DNA of 61,494 bases, taken from NCBI GenBank assembly GCA_002842045.1, contig PHBX01000018.1:1-61494 (forward strand). Direction: 5' to 3'. The DNA is from Chloroflexi bacterium HGW-Chloroflexi-3 (GTDB taxonomy: Bacteria; Chloroflexota; Anaerolineae; Anaerolineales; Anaerolineaceae). Position 1 is the first letter of the stretch, and the number at the start of each line of letters is the position of its first letter. Shown one piece after another: positions 52,599 to 61,030 of the stretch. A program made the translations under genes and the position numbers. The notes below the pieces were generated by a model that saw only the letters and a program-made list of their open reading frames with translations, was not told the DNA's origin and did not search any database.

Positions 52599-52835
52599 AC
52601 CAACCTTCCATAAATTTGTTCATTTGTTTAACAGTAATTTATTACTTGTTAAAAAGTATTGATACTATTTAGTACTAAAATATGGTAATAAAAATATAGC
52701 TTACTTGCTTGTTTAGGAAACCTTTTTTGATATTAATTTCTGATGTGGCTTGAAAAGAAGTTAATACCACCATGATAAATCTTTCATAGTCAACACCTGT
52801 ATCCTTGGGTGGCATGCCACCACAAAAAACGAAGT

Positions 52836-53234
52836 TCAAGCATTTTCTGTATACTGGATGAAGTCCCAGCGGTTGCCGTAGAGGTCTTCAAAGATGGCGA
52901 CGAAGCCGTAGGATTCCTGACGGGGTTCTTCGATGAAGTGAAGTCCACGCGCTTTTAGGGTGGGGTAATCACGCCAGAAGTCGTCTGTTTGCAGGAAAAG
53001 AAAGACCCGTCCACCGGTCTGGTTTCCAATCCGGCTGGTTTGTTCGGGATTGGTAGCCTGTGCCAGGAGGAGGCTGGTTCCATTGCTTCCAGGTGGGGAG
53101 ACGCGTACCCAGCGCTTACCGGCGCCCAGATCGGTATCCTCCAGCAGGGTGAAACCGAGCACCTGTGTATAAAATGTGATGGCTTCGTCATATTCAGGTA
53201 CCACAATGGTTACATTGATAATCGATTGTTGCAT
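52836..53234 (-). CDS. VOC-family (glyoxalase-like) protein
   Basis: The 132-residue protein has two beta-alpha-beta-beta-beta units, as in the vicinal-oxygen-chelate superfamily: IINVTIVVPEYDEAITFYTQ, VLGFTLLED, and at the C-terminus GFVAIFEDLYGNRWDFIQ. The final Glu of the metal site is replaced by Asp/Phe-type residues (WDFIQ), so metal catalysis is uncertain. Members include glyoxalases, dioxygenases and resistance proteins; no specific role can be given. Confidence 0.85.
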   Translation of the reverse strand: MQQSIINVTIVVPEYDEAITFYTQVLGFTLLEDTDLGAGKRWVRVSPPGSNGTSLLLAQATNPEQTSRIGNQTGGRVFLFLQTDDFWRDYPTLKARGLHFIEEPRQESYGFVAIFEDLYGNRWDFIQYTENA

Positions 53235-53445
53235 AGTTATCTGACCTTCTGTTATTGCGTGGTTAAAAAATTATAACGGAATTATTGACAAAAAAGATTG
53301 CTTTTCAAATTTGTTCATCATTGATCATAATGATTAATTTGCGTAATATTGACCACCAATTGAATTTTAAATCACAAATGAATTGGTTTTTAAAAAACTT
53401 TCCTCTATAATTAATCATTCCGCACCAAATTAATAAGGAGAGAGT

Positions 53446-53748
53446 ATGTTACACGAACCAGCAACCCCTGCCGGGAAAGACCCTGCAGGTCCGTACAAAA
53501 TGCGTTTGGGTATTCGCATGTTCATTTTTTATGCCCTTTTCTACGCGGGCTTTGTTGCCATTAACCTTTTATTCCCACTGGCTATGGGGGCTATCGTATT
53601 TTTGGGCCTGAACCTGGCAACTGTCTACGGTTTCTTGTTGATCATTGTCGCATTGATTGAGGCGCTGATTTACAACAATATGTGCCATAAAAAAGAAGTC
53701 GAACTGGCAAATTTAGAATCAAACCCTACTGAATCAATGAAAGGTTAA
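53446..53748 (+). CDS. DUF485 small membrane protein, partner of the symporter
   Basis: The 100-residue protein has two transmembrane helices (MFIFYALFYAGFVAINLLFP and LATVYGFLLIIVALIEALIY) and ends YNNMCHKKEVE, the DUF485 (YjcH) pattern. It lies five bases before the symporter gene, the arrangement known for yjcH-actP. It probably associates with that transporter. Start ATG 53446 has AAGGAGAG upstream. Confidence 0.87.
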   Translation: MLHEPATPAGKDPAGPYKMRLGIRMFIFYALFYAGFVAINLLFPLAMGAIVFLGLNLATVYGFLLIIVALIEALIYNNMCHKKEVELANLESNPTESMKG

Positions 53749-53753
53749 TCAAA

Positions 53754-55649
53754 ATGGCTATTTTCGTCTTCGTCCTCTTTGTTGTGTTTGTGATTGGTCT
53801 ATCATTGTATCTGGGCAATAAGGCACGCACATCCAGTGGGTATTACACCGCTGGTGGCAAAATTCACTGGGGTGTGAATGGTATTGCTTTTGCTGGTGAT
53901 TATCTCTCAGCAGCTTCATTTCTGGGCATTTGCGGAATGATCGCAACGGTCGGTTATGACGGTTTTTTATATTCAATCGGATACCTGGCCGGTTGGATTG
54001 TAGCTTTGTTTGTGGTGGCTGAACCGCTTAAACGGTTGGGAAAATTTACGTTTACGGATGCGCTGGATGCCAATTACAACTCGCGTGGTATCAAACTGGT
54101 GGCGGCCATCAGCACGCTGGTTGTATCGATCTGTTATCTGATACCGCAGATGGTGGGGGCAGGTGTGCTGGTGGAACCGTTATTGGGGATCCCGCATGCC
54201 TGGGGCGTGGTAATGGTGGGGGCAATTGTTATCACAATTGTCGCCACTGCTGGAATGGCATCGACCACGTATGTGCAATTTTTGAAGGGATTTCTATTAA
54301 TTGTTTTTTCCACCATTCTGGTAGGCGCAGTGGTGATACGTGGCTTGAGTACGGAACCAGACCAGGGCGGTAAAGTACCGTTTTATGAATATACCAGCCT
54401 GCAGGCGTCCCGATCAGGTGACCAGATTCTGGTTACCGAGAGCAGTTGGAATGTTATGGAGAAGATGAATATCAAAGGTGGACTCGAATTTGTAAAACTT
54501 TCCAATAACGGGACGGAAACCTGGTGGTTCGCTGCTGAATCCGCGGATGGGTTGGTCTTGAAAGAAACCCAGTCGGTGGTTACCAAGGGTGATGTCAAAT
54601 GGATCAATGGCGCACCAGCTTCAGAGGAAAATCAGCTACGCCAGGTAGGAAATCTGGAAAAGATTCGTGGTGAGGAAAATATTGCCACCGGTAAATTAAC
54701 TGTCTTTTCATTCCTGGCAAACATTACCGATAAGGATACGATTGTAAGAACCTGGAAAACATCCAGTTTTGTGGATACCGCTGGTGAAAAAGTCACCATT
54801 TACTATCCAAACGATGTCAGTGGTGACCGAATTATGCGTCCCGGATTGAAATTTAAAGTGGAAGGCACTTTTCTGGAACGACTTGACTTTCTTTCCTTAA
54901 TGCTGGCACTATTCATGGGTACGGCTGCGCTGCCCCATATTCTGATCCGTTATTATACGGTTCCTAATCCTGCCAGTGCACGAAAATCAACGATTGTAGC
55001 CATTGCTGCGATTGGGTTTTTCTATATTCTGACCCTCTTTATGGGGTTAGGTGCGATGGTAAATGGGACGATCAACCCGGCAGATAGCAATATGGCAGCT
55101 CCCTTACTGGCGCGCTCCTATGGACAGTTATTATTTGCGATTATTTCAGCGATTGCATTTGCGACAGTGCTGGGAACGGTGAGTGGTTTGATTGTCGCTG
55201 CATCCGGTGCGGTCGCACATGATTTATTTGACCGCTTCTTTAAAATCAAAATGGATGATCGCCAGAAGGTGAGAGCGGGCAAGATTTCAGCATTTGTGAT
55301 TGGAGGTATTGCCATTTTGTTGGGTATCCTCTTCAAAGGAATGAATGTCTCCTTCCTGGTAGGTCTGGCTTTTGCTGTTGCTGCTTCTGCCAACCTGCCA
55401 GCAATCATTATGCTCTTGTTCTGGAAAAAAACTACCGCAAAGGGGATTGCAGCCTCCATTGCAATAGGGGTTGTCTCTTCTCTCGCTTTGATCGCTTTTT
55501 CACCTGAACTATATACTTTATATGGCATGAATCCATTAGACGCACCCATTCCATTGAATAATCCGGGCATCATTTCCATCCCATTGAGTTTTATCACCCT
55601 GGTGGTTGTATCCCTATTGTTCCCAAAGAAAAACAACGGCGCTGTATAA
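53754..55649 (+). CDS. sodium:solute symporter, acetate-permease (ActP)-like
   Basis: The 631-residue SSSF transporter has the Na+ and substrate region GNKARTSSGYYTAGGKIHWG and FAGDYLSAASFLGICGMIA in the first helices, and FMGTAALPHILIRYYTVPNP in the middle, the ActP signature. About 175 residues (about 200-375) between two helices form a large extracytoplasmic domain (for example LEFVKLSNNGTETWWFAAES), much longer than the loop in E. coli ActP (549 residues in total). Together with DUF485 it probably imports acetate or another short monocarboxylate. The large loop is unexplained. Confidence 0.88.
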   Translation: MAIFVFVLFVVFVIGLSLYLGNKARTSSGYYTAGGKIHWGVNGIAFAGDYLSAASFLGICGMIATVGYDGFLYSIGYLAGWIVALFVVAEPLKRLGKFTFTDALDANYNSRGIKLVAAISTLVVSICYLIPQMVGAGVLVEPLLGIPHAWGVVMVGAIVITIVATAGMASTTYVQFLKGFLLIVFSTILVGAVVIRGLSTEPDQGGKVPFYEYTSLQASRSGDQILVTESSWNVMEKMNIKGGLEFVKLSNNGTETWWFAAESADGLVLKETQSVVTKGDVKWINGAPASEENQLRQVGNLEKIRGEENIATGKLTVFSFLANITDKDTIVRTWKTSSFVDTAGEKVTIYYPNDVSGDRIMRPGLKFKVEGTFLERLDFLSLMLALFMGTAALPHILIRYYTVPNPASARKSTIVAIAAIGFFYILTLFMGLGAMVNGTINPADSNMAAPLLARSYGQLLFAIISAIAFATVLGTVSGLIVAASGAVAHDLFDRFFKIKMDDRQKVRAGKISAFVIGGIAILLGILFKGMNVSFLVGLAFAVAASANLPAIIMLLFWKKTTAKGIAASIAIGVVSSLALIAFSPELYTLYGMNPLDAPIPLNNPGIISIPLSFITLVVVSLLFPKKNNGAV

Positions 55650-55658
55650 TAAATTTAT

Positions 55659-55695
55659 GATAAGCGGGAAGTTTGACGATTCCTTCCCGCTTATC
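55659..55695 (+). terminator. 12-bp perfect hairpin between symporter and PHP-fusion gene
   Basis: GATAAGCGGGAA (55659-55670) and TTCCCGCTTATC (55684-55695) form a perfect stem with a 13-base loop. It starts 9 bases after the symporter stop and ends seven bases before ATG 55703. No T-run follows, so it may attenuate or protect the mRNA rather than fully terminate. Confidence 0.55.
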
Positions 55696-55702
55696 AACCC
55701 TT

Positions 55703-58700
55703 ATGAGCAAATCAATCCTCGTTAATTTTCATTGTCATTCGATTTTTAGCGATGGCGAACAAACGCCTGAAGTTCTGGCGGCTAATCTGGCAGCCAATGG
55801 TGTTCGTTATGCAGCCTTGACTGACCATGACAATATTGATGGCATCCCGCGTTTTCTGGAAGCCTTAAAAAAACGTGGTGTAATCTGTTTCCCCGGACTG
55901 GAATTAACCGCCCAGTTTGCCGGGCGTGAGGTGCACCTCCTTTGTTATGGATTTGACCCACATCATCAGGATTTGAATGCAACGCTGATCTCAATGCGAC
56001 GGGCAAGAGCTCTGGATGTGCAGAGCATTGCTGGTTCAATACGCAAAATGGGCAGTAATCACTCAAATGCTGATGAAGAAATTCTCCTTAACAATGCAGC
56101 TCCGAGAGGCATACTTGAAGTGGGTGATGCTATAGACTTGGTTCATAGGGCAGGTGGAGAGGTGTTTTTGGCGCATCCACTGGTTTATGAATCAGATTTC
56201 AACCAACTGGAAGGATCTTTGATTTTATTAAAATCAATGGGGCTTGATGGAATTGAAGCAATATATGGTCCGTATTCAGAGGAAAAACGCGAAAAATTAC
56301 GCCAATTGGCAATCAAACATGATCTATTGGTATCTGCCGGTACTGATTTTCACACACTTAATGATTCTGGTCTGCATGGCTATGGTATTGAAATGGTGCG
56401 GGAAGATTGGAACCGGTTGCGACAGTCCTTATTTGCAGGTGGAACATTTGATAATGATGTCCGTTGCAGTCAGAAACAATCATCTACCTCAGCCGGACAA
56501 CGGTTGGGTTCAACGGGTAATCCTCATCGTTTCAAAAAGCGATCATATCTCATGCGGATTTTCTTACCCACATTATTTGCCATCACCTTATTTTTGTCGG
56601 TTATCTGGGGCATTATTTTACCTTCATTTGAACAAACCTTGCTGGATCGAAAGCAAGAAATGATCCACGAATTGACCAACTCTGCCTGGAGTATTCTGGC
56701 TTCCTATGAGCAGGATGAACGAAATGGCCTGTTATCTCGTGAGCAGGCACAAACCATGGCCGCGACCAGGATAGAGGCCTTGCGGTATGGTCCGGAGGGC
56801 AAAGATTATTTTTGGATTCAAGATATGCAGCCGAGTATGATCATGCACCCTTACCGTCTGGACTTAATAGGTCAGGATCTGAGTAATTTCACCGATCCTC
56901 GAGGGGTTGCAATTTTCGTTGAATTTGCCGAATTGGTTGAGCGTGAAGGGGAAGGTTATATCGATTATGTCTGGCAGTGGAAGGACGATCCTTCCCGGTT
57001 GGAACCTAAGGAATCGTTTGTGAAAGGCTTTGAACCCTGGGGTTGGGTGATCGGCACGGGTATCTACACCGATGATGTGAATGAAGAAATAGCGAGGATC
57101 GAACAGCGCTTTATCAATACCTCGTTAATTATCTCCGGTGTTGTGGTTTTATTATTGTTGTTTGTGTTACAACAGAGTTTGCGAATTGAGATTGAGAGAC
57201 AGGAGATTCTGGATGATTTAAGAGAATCTACCGAGCGGTATCACACCTTGATTGAAGCAACCACAGAAGGTACACTGCTGATCATGGATGAGCGTTGCCG
57301 GTATGCCAACCCAACCTTTTTAAGTATGACCGGATACAACGCATATCAACTGGAATTTTTAGATCTGACAGACTTATTACCACATGAATTGGAAAATAAA
57401 GCGATCTGGGAGCGCTTTGAACGTATGTCCAGTGATGAGCCGGTGTCTGAGGAGGTATTTGAAGGCTTTTTAAAGCGTGCTGATGGCACGAACCTGGAGT
57501 GTGTTCTGGTTTTAAATCCGGTTGTTTATGCTGGTCAGCGGGGATTTATTCTGTTGGCCAGGGATATCACGCAGTCATCAGCCATATCATCAAACCAGGG
57601 TGTGATCCATGCTGCCCAGGAGGCACCTGTTGGAATTTTCCGTTCCAGGGCAGTCAGACGAGCTGTTTTCCTCGAGTTAAATCAATCAGCACGCCAGTTG
57701 TTAACACACATAACACACGATCAACCAGCTTTGGCAGACTTATTTGTAGAGGTGGAAGCATTTGAGGAATTTCAACAAATTCTCCAATCCATGGGGAAGG
57801 TAGAAAACTTTGTCATTCATAGTGCAGGCAAAGACCTTAACACACGAACTTTATCCATCTCCGCACAATTGGTGCAGGATCCCATCAATCAATTGACCTA
57901 TGTTGATGGCGTAATTGATGAAATAACCCACACTCACAAGCAAGAAATTGAGAGAGAGACATTAATTCAAAAATTACAGTCATCCTTACTTTTTTTGCAT
58001 GAACCAGTTTCCAGCCTGGGTTACGATGCTTTGATTTGTGATATGGGAATGAATATTGAACAACTTGCTCGTCAAATGACTAGCAGAAAAGTCACCGCAG
58101 CATTGGTTTCCAGTGGCGATTCCACCATCATTGGTATTGTCACGGATCATGATTTGCGTGAGAGGGTGTTGGCTGGAAAGAGTCAGCTTGATTCTCCGAT
58201 TCATACCATCATGAGTGCACCGCTCACAAAAATCCCGGAGCATACGTTAATTTATGAAGCTTTATTGAAAATGGAAGAACATGGGGTTCGACATCTGGCG
58301 GTGGAGGATCGCAATGGCAGGATCGTAAGCGTGATTGACAATAAATCTCTGGTTCAATTCCAACGTTATGGTCCGATTGTCATCAATCGTGAAATTGCCC
58401 GAGCAACCTCTGTGGAGGAAGTGGCTCGAACAACTGAAAGAACACCAGCTCTCGTCAAGATATTGATCGAAAGCAGTTCGCGTCCAAGACATGTCACAAA
58501 TATGTTAGCATCGATGTGCGATGCGGTAACTATTCGCCTGATTGAACTGGTATTGGCAGAATTAGGTCCTCCGCCGGTACCTTTCGCTTTTATTGCCATG
58601 GGTAGCCAGGGGCGTCAGGAATTGACATTGACAACGGACCAGGATAATGGGATTATCTATCAAGATCCTGTTGATCATTCTGACAACGATGTACAAACAT

Positions 58701-59416
58701 TTTTTTTACAACTGGGGAAGAAAGTAAATGATGGGTTAAATCTAGCTGGTTACCATTATTGTCAAGGAAATGTAATGGCAAACAATCCGTGCTGGTGTCG
58801 CTCTTTATCAAATTGGATATCTGGCTATAAGGATTGGATATATAAATCTGAATCACAAGAAATCATCGACTTTAATATTTTCTTTGACCTGAGAACTGTT
58901 TTCGGCGAGGAGGATTTATCACAAGCCTTGAAGCAGGTAATCTTCACCACAGTGGCCGAAGATCCAGCTTTCCTGCATCATTTGGCAAAAAACGCTGTAA
59001 GTTTCAGACCACCCATCCGCTTGCCCGGTAATATTTATCTGGGAGGTGGATCGACAGATCATGCTGGTGAAATCAACTTGAAAGATGCTATGATGCCATT
59101 AGTTGGCTTTGCACGTCTATATGCTTTGCGCTATCAGGTTAACCAAACACATACACTTGAACGTCTTGAATCTTTGAGTGATCGCAACCTGATTCAACTG
59201 ACCAGCCGGGATGAGATGATTACTGCCTATAATTTCTTGATGCAATTGCGACTGCAAACTCAGCTGGAAGCTATCCAATCCGGAAAGCCAGCGCATAATA
59301 TTGTCCATCCTGGAAAAATTGGGTACATCCAACAGGAGTCGCTGAAACAGGCTTTTGCCCAGATTTCTGCGGTACAAAAGAAGATCGGGTATGATTTTTT
59401 GGGGGGAGGAGCTTAG
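55703..59416 (+). CDS. PHP phosphoesterase - Cache - PAS - CBS - DUF294 fusion protein
   Basis: The 1237-residue protein starts at ATG 55703; a TTG at 55673 lies in the loop of a hairpin and is unlikely. Domains: PHP (about 5-250: HCHSIFSDG with His10 and His12, TDHDN, AHPLVYE, GTDFH); transmembrane helix (about 284-304); Cache (about 322-466: GKDYFWIQDMQPSMIMHPYR, WGWVIGTGIYTDDV); transmembrane helix (about 471-491); PAS (about 510-622); a CBS pair (about 776-886); DUF294 nucleotidyltransferase-like (about 960-1065: FAFIAMGSQGRQELTLTTDQ with DN); DUF294 C-terminal part. DUF294/CBS proteins and an exonuclease often flank SSS transporters. Here a PHP domain takes the nuclease place in the same chain, so control linked to the symporter is a reasonable inference. 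Confidence 0.88.
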   Translation: MSKSILVNFHCHSIFSDGEQTPEVLAANLAANGVRYAALTDHDNIDGIPRFLEALKKRGVICFPGLELTAQFAGREVHLLCYGFDPHHQDLNATLISMRRARALDVQSIAGSIRKMGSNHSNADEEILLNNAAPRGILEVGDAIDLVHRAGGEVFLAHPLVYESDFNQLEGSLILLKSMGLDGIEAIYGPYSEEKREKLRQLAIKHDLLVSAGTDFHTLNDSGLHGYGIEMVREDWNRLRQSLFAGGTFDNDVRCSQKQSSTSAGQRLGSTGNPHRFKKRSYLMRIFLPTLFAITLFLSVIWGIILPSFEQTLLDRKQEMIHELTNSAWSILASYEQDERNGLLSREQAQTMAATRIEALRYGPEGKDYFWIQDMQPSMIMHPYRLDLIGQDLSNFTDPRGVAIFVEFAELVEREGEGYIDYVWQWKDDPSRLEPKESFVKGFEPWGWVIGTGIYTDDVNEEIARIEQRFINTSLIISGVVVLLLLFVLQQSLRIEIERQEILDDLRESTERYHTLIEATTEGTLLIMDERCRYANPTFLSMTGYNAYQLEFLDLTDLLPHELENKAIWERFERMSSDEPVSEEVFEGFLKRADGTNLECVLVLNPVVYAGQRGFILLARDITQSSAISSNQGVIHAAQEAPVGIFRSRAVRRAVFLELNQSARQLLTHITHDQPALADLFVEVEAFEEFQQILQSMGKVENFVIHSAGKDLNTRTLSISAQLVQDPINQLTYVDGVIDEITHTHKQEIERETLIQKLQSSLLFLHEPVSSLGYDALICDMGMNIEQLARQMTSRKVTAALVSSGDSTIIGIVTDHDLRERVLAGKSQLDSPIHTIMSAPLTKIPEHTLIYEALLKMEEHGVRHLAVEDRNGRIVSVIDNKSLVQFQRYGPIVINREIARATSVEEVARTTERTPALVKILIESSSRPRHVTNMLASMCDAVTIRLIELVLAELGPPPVPFAFIAMGSQGRQELTLTTDQDNGIIYQDPVDHSDNDVQTFFLQLGKKVNDGLNLAGYHYCQGNVMANNPCWCRSLSNWISGYKDWIYKSESQEIIDFNIFFDLRTVFGEEDLSQALKQVIFTTVAEDPAFLHHLAKNAVSFRPPIRLPGNIYLGGGSTDHAGEINLKDAMMPLVGFARLYALRYQVNQTHTLERLESLSDRNLIQLTSRDEMITAYNFLMQLRLQTQLEAIQSGKPAHNIVHPGKIGYIQQESLKQAFAQISAVQKKIGYDFLGGGA

Positions 59417-59491
59417 CTCATCGTTCATTGCTGATAGCTCATGAATTAAATTGTTAATTGTGAATATCAGTCTATTCTGATTATTGCGATT

Positions 59492-60469
59492 TTATGTGGG
59501 AATTGAGGGATGTGGAGGGAGATGGATGGCGAAACGGCAGCGATCATCCCCTTTCAGGATAGATTCGAGGACGTCGACGTGTATGGGTTGTTCGAAGATG
59601 ACCTCCCAGGGTTTTTTATGAAAACCTGCGCTGCAATTGCAGAATATGGGAGCTACTTTTCCACCACTTTTCACGGCTTCTCTTGCCCAGGGACAATGGC
59701 AGTAGTAATAATGTTTGAGCTGCTCATCTGTTTCGGATAGATATTCTCCGGTCATAAAAGGAATTTTAGTTTCGTAAATAATATTCCCAACCCGCACACC
59801 TGCCCCCATTTCTGCTGTATTGCGCACATAATCCACCACTTCATCCGTAATTTTCTGTGCAAAAAACAATCTACCTTCCCGCTGGCAGGTTTCCAATTGT
59901 TGAAGAAAATCAGCTTTCTTCTTGATCAAATACTCGTCGACATCCTGACAGGAATAGAATAATTCACGATCCTGCTGATAATACGCATCAGGGAGATCGC
60001 GCAGACTATCCGCCAGTAGATTGCGTGTGGCTTCCGATCCGATTGCCTGTTCCAACCGTTCGATGACTGGATGCATATAGCCAGGCTTATCGGTGGTGGG
60101 GATGCCAAAAGCAGATACACCAATGCCAGCAAAGACCTCATCGCGTAATGCAGTCCCGTGGCATTCTGCCACCCGATTATATAGATTTTCCTGGGCTTCC
60201 CCTCCATCCAGCACCTCAAGAAAGGCAATAAAGATGGGATTACTTTTGATAAACAATCCATAGCGCGCCAGGGAGAGGAAATTCTCTTCGGTGTTGATAC
60301 CTTCATCAATTAACAACCTGGAGAAATCCCAGGCAGCCTGGGTGGTAAATCCTTTGCCGGACTTCAGAATATAGTTTTCAAAGCGCTCAGCTAATACCAG
60401 CGCAGCAGGGATTTTTTCTGGAGGGACATTGCGCCCTGCCAGCATGGAGAGAAAGCTGTTTGTATCCAT
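59492..60469 (-). CDS. uncharacterised protein with a C-terminal Cys motif
   Basis: The 325-residue protein starts at ATG 60469 (MDTNSFLSMLAGRNVPPEKI), which has a perfect GGAGG four bases upstream. No membrane helix or signal peptide is seen. The C-terminal part carries HYYYCHCPWAREAVKSGGKV, then FCNCSAGFHKKPWEVIF and DDRCRFAIHLP. This spacing of C-x-C and C-x-C is characteristic but of unknown function, perhaps a metal or cofactor site. I cannot name the family with certainty. It is divergent from the DUF3795 gene. Confidence 0.7.
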   Translation of the reverse strand: MDTNSFLSMLAGRNVPPEKIPAALVLAERFENYILKSGKGFTTQAAWDFSRLLIDEGINTEENFLSLARYGLFIKSNPIFIAFLEVLDGGEAQENLYNRVAECHGTALRDEVFAGIGVSAFGIPTTDKPGYMHPVIERLEQAIGSEATRNLLADSLRDLPDAYYQQDRELFYSCQDVDEYLIKKKADFLQQLETCQREGRLFFAQKITDEVVDYVRNTAEMGAGVRVGNIIYETKIPFMTGEYLSETDEQLKHYYYCHCPWAREAVKSGGKVAPIFCNCSAGFHKKPWEVIFEQPIHVDVLESILKGDDRCRFAIHLPPHPSIPT

Positions 60470-60616
60470 TTTACCTCCGAATGGTATGCAGGTATTTTTA
60501 TGAATTTGATTTGGTATATTCATTTTAACCAAATTTTTTATAAGAGTAGTCTAAAATGAGTTCACCCATGCTATAATATTTTTTACCATCGTATCCTCAT
60601 TTGTAAGGAGAGCAAA

Positions 60617-61009
60617 ATGGATCCAATTATCACCCGTTGTGGGTATCGTTGCGATTTGTGTCTGGCTTATAAACCGAATGTTTTGAAAAATCCAGAAAAC
60701 CAAAAGATCCTGAGTGATGGTTGGTATAAGTATTTCGGTTTTCGCATTCCTCCGGAAGAGATCATCTGTGATGGCTGCATGGCGGAGAATCCCAAATTGA
60801 TTGATACCAGTTGTCCGGTCAGACCGTGCGTGATTGCCAGAAGGTATCATAATTGTTCGGAATGCCCGGATATGATTTGTGAGAAACTGAAAGAAAGACT
60901 GGTTGTTTATGAAGAAATGCTGGAGAAAATGGGTGGAAATATTCCTATGGAGGATTATCAGCGATTCATACTGCCGTATGAGAATAAGAGAAGGCTGATT
61001 AGCTCGTAG
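60617..61009 (+). CDS. DUF3795 cysteine-rich protein
   Basis: The 130-residue protein has the DUF3795 pattern: ITRCGYRCDLCLAYKPN near the N-terminus, then CDGCMAENP, CPVRPCVIARRYHNCSECPD and CEKL. About eleven cysteines suggest zinc or Fe-S binding. The function is unknown. ATG 60617 follows AAGGAGAG. It ends 21 bases before the IS66 end at 61031, so the element inserted just beyond the gene. Confidence 0.88.
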   Translation: MDPIITRCGYRCDLCLAYKPNVLKNPENQKILSDGWYKYFGFRIPPEEIICDGCMAENPKLIDTSCPVRPCVIARRYHNCSECPDMICEKLKERLVVYEEMLEKMGGNIPMEDYQRFILPYENKRRLISS

Positions 61010-61030
61010 CTTGTAGCTGGTTGAAAAAAC

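Noticed and set aside
51960..52613. A 217-codon plus-strand open frame opposite the SDR gene
   Set aside because: The SDR motifs on the minus strand are complete; the opposite frame has no recognisable domain and no ribosome site.
55673..55702. TTG 55673 as start of the PHP-fusion protein
   Set aside because: The codon lies in the loop of a perfect hairpin and adds residues unlike a PHP N-terminus; ATG 55703 places HCHS at the usual distance.
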